Below are positions 63,634 through 64,000 of a stretch of DNA of 64,000 bases, in pieces (position 1 is the first letter of the stretch; the number at the start of each line of letters is the position of its first letter). The notes under the pieces were generated by a model. The model saw nothing but the letters and a program-made list of their open reading frames with translations. It ran no database searches and was not told the origin of the DNA. Source of the DNA: Spirosoma radiotolerans (GTDB lineage Bacteria; Bacteroidota; Bacteroidia; Cytophagales; Spirosomataceae); NCBI RefSeq assembly GCF_000974425.1, contig NZ_CP010429.1:6402501-6466500 (forward strand). Direction: 5' to 3'. The position numbers and the translations under genes are program-made.

Positions 63634-63999
63634 TCAGGCGATCTTTAGTTTTGCCCGATACCGGCTTAGGGTTTCACGCGTTATGCCCAAATAACTGGCG
63701 ATGTATTGCAGGGGAACTCGTTTAAAAATTTTAGGATGCTCATCGACTAAAGCCCGGAAGCGCACTTCCGGATGGTCTATGAGAAATGCCGCTTCACGTT
63801 TTTCGGCCCGAATAAATTGATCTTGGGCGATGATCCGCCCAAGCTTTTGCCAGGCAGGAAAATGATCATAGAGCCACAATACATCGTCATAAAAAAGCTC
63901 GATCAATTGGGTGTCTTCCAGGGCTTCAATATACAAGGCCGAAGGTTCCTGAGCGAAGAAGCCGGCAAACGAACCGACGAGGCCGTTTTCAAATATAAA
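63634..63999 (-). CDS. Crp/Fnr family regulator, 5' end outside window
   Basis: The frame is open to the right edge, so only the last 122 or so residues are seen. Visible are the end of the cyclic-nucleotide-binding-like beta-barrel (LVGSFAGFFAQEPSALYIEALEDTQLIEL), the dimer helix and the helix-turn-helix YIASYLGITRETLSRYRAKL with the recognition helix. This is the typical Bacteroidota Crp/Fnr type with no visible Fe-S cysteines. The effector is unknown. Confidence 0.9.
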   Translation of the reverse strand, partial: FIFENGLVGSFAGFFAQEPSALYIEALEDTQLIELFYDDVLWLYDHFPAWQKLGRIIAQDQFIRAEKREAAFLIDHPEVRFRALVDEHPKIFKRVPLQYIASYLGITRETLSRYRAKLKIA

Positions 64000-64000
64000 A

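Noticed and set aside
1-64000. Defence system, prophage or integrative element
   Set aside because: No nuclease, helicase, integrase, phage structural or restriction-modification genes could be recognised on either strand; no tRNA or att-like repeat was found.

Overview
The window is a gene-dense bacterial chromosome segment that looks like Bacteroidota, most likely Cytophagales and close to Spirosoma. That placement is inference from protein style and composition, not from a marker gene. Supporting signs are TAnnTTTG-type promoter boxes, many lipoproteins, a PorE-like OmpA protein (TPR, PD40, regulatory and OmpA domains), AraC regulators with the Bacteroidota layout, and GC near 50%. I saw no rRNA, tRNA, intact IS, prophage or CRISPR array.

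Layout. (1) 1-7.3 kb: a left-edge membrane protein, then seven minus-strand genes (NDP-sugar epimerase, cytoplasmic beta-propeller glycosidase-like protein, two Fe/2OG-oxygenase-like proteins, two GT2 glycosyltransferases, aldo/keto reductase). Together they look like a pathway for an unusual sugar or glycan. (2) 7.4-20.7 kb: a small lipoprotein, an M3 oligopeptidase, a BlaI/BlaR1-like regulator-protease pair with a clear double operator, a PaaE-like reductase, an N-acetylglucosamine-kinase-like ATPase, a cytochrome-b5-like protein, thiL, a cyclase-family fusion, a class A beta-lactamase and a mannose-1-phosphate guanylyltransferase. (3) 20.8-28 kb: an AraC regulator and an RND efflux system (permease, DUF952, adaptor, TolC-like), with a long inverted repeat between permease and DUF952. 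(4) 28.4-36.4 kb: acyltransferase, cyclophilin, TspO-like protein, PorE-like protein and gcvP. (5) 36.5-44.9 kb: a glycan-assembly island with GT2, DUF268, two FkbM methyltransferases and a GT11 fucosyltransferase on plus, facing a GT-C-like membrane protein, GT2 and DUF2304 on minus, plus a flippase-like protein. (6) 45-51.6 kb: amidohydrolase, VWA-like lipoprotein, metallophosphoesterase, a compact barrel-GDPD lipoprotein-barrel operon and a single-domain response regulator. (7) 52-64 kb: an ABC-permease remnant, two separate SDR+AraC pairs, a DHA2 exporter, a cupin, two sugar/lactone propeller proteins, a repeat-rich surface protein and a Crp/Fnr gene cut by the right edge.

Gene ends are marked by long, nearly perfect hairpins, many without a U tract, each different in sequence. 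Three further long inverted repeats (12.6, 15.7 and 23.7 kb) look more like dispersed repeat elements. The best candidates for something undescribed are the seven-gene sugar/oxygenase cluster, the BlaR1-like sensor with a non-beta-lactam C-terminal region, and the 21-bp-spaced direct repeats upstream of both SDR-AraC pairs.
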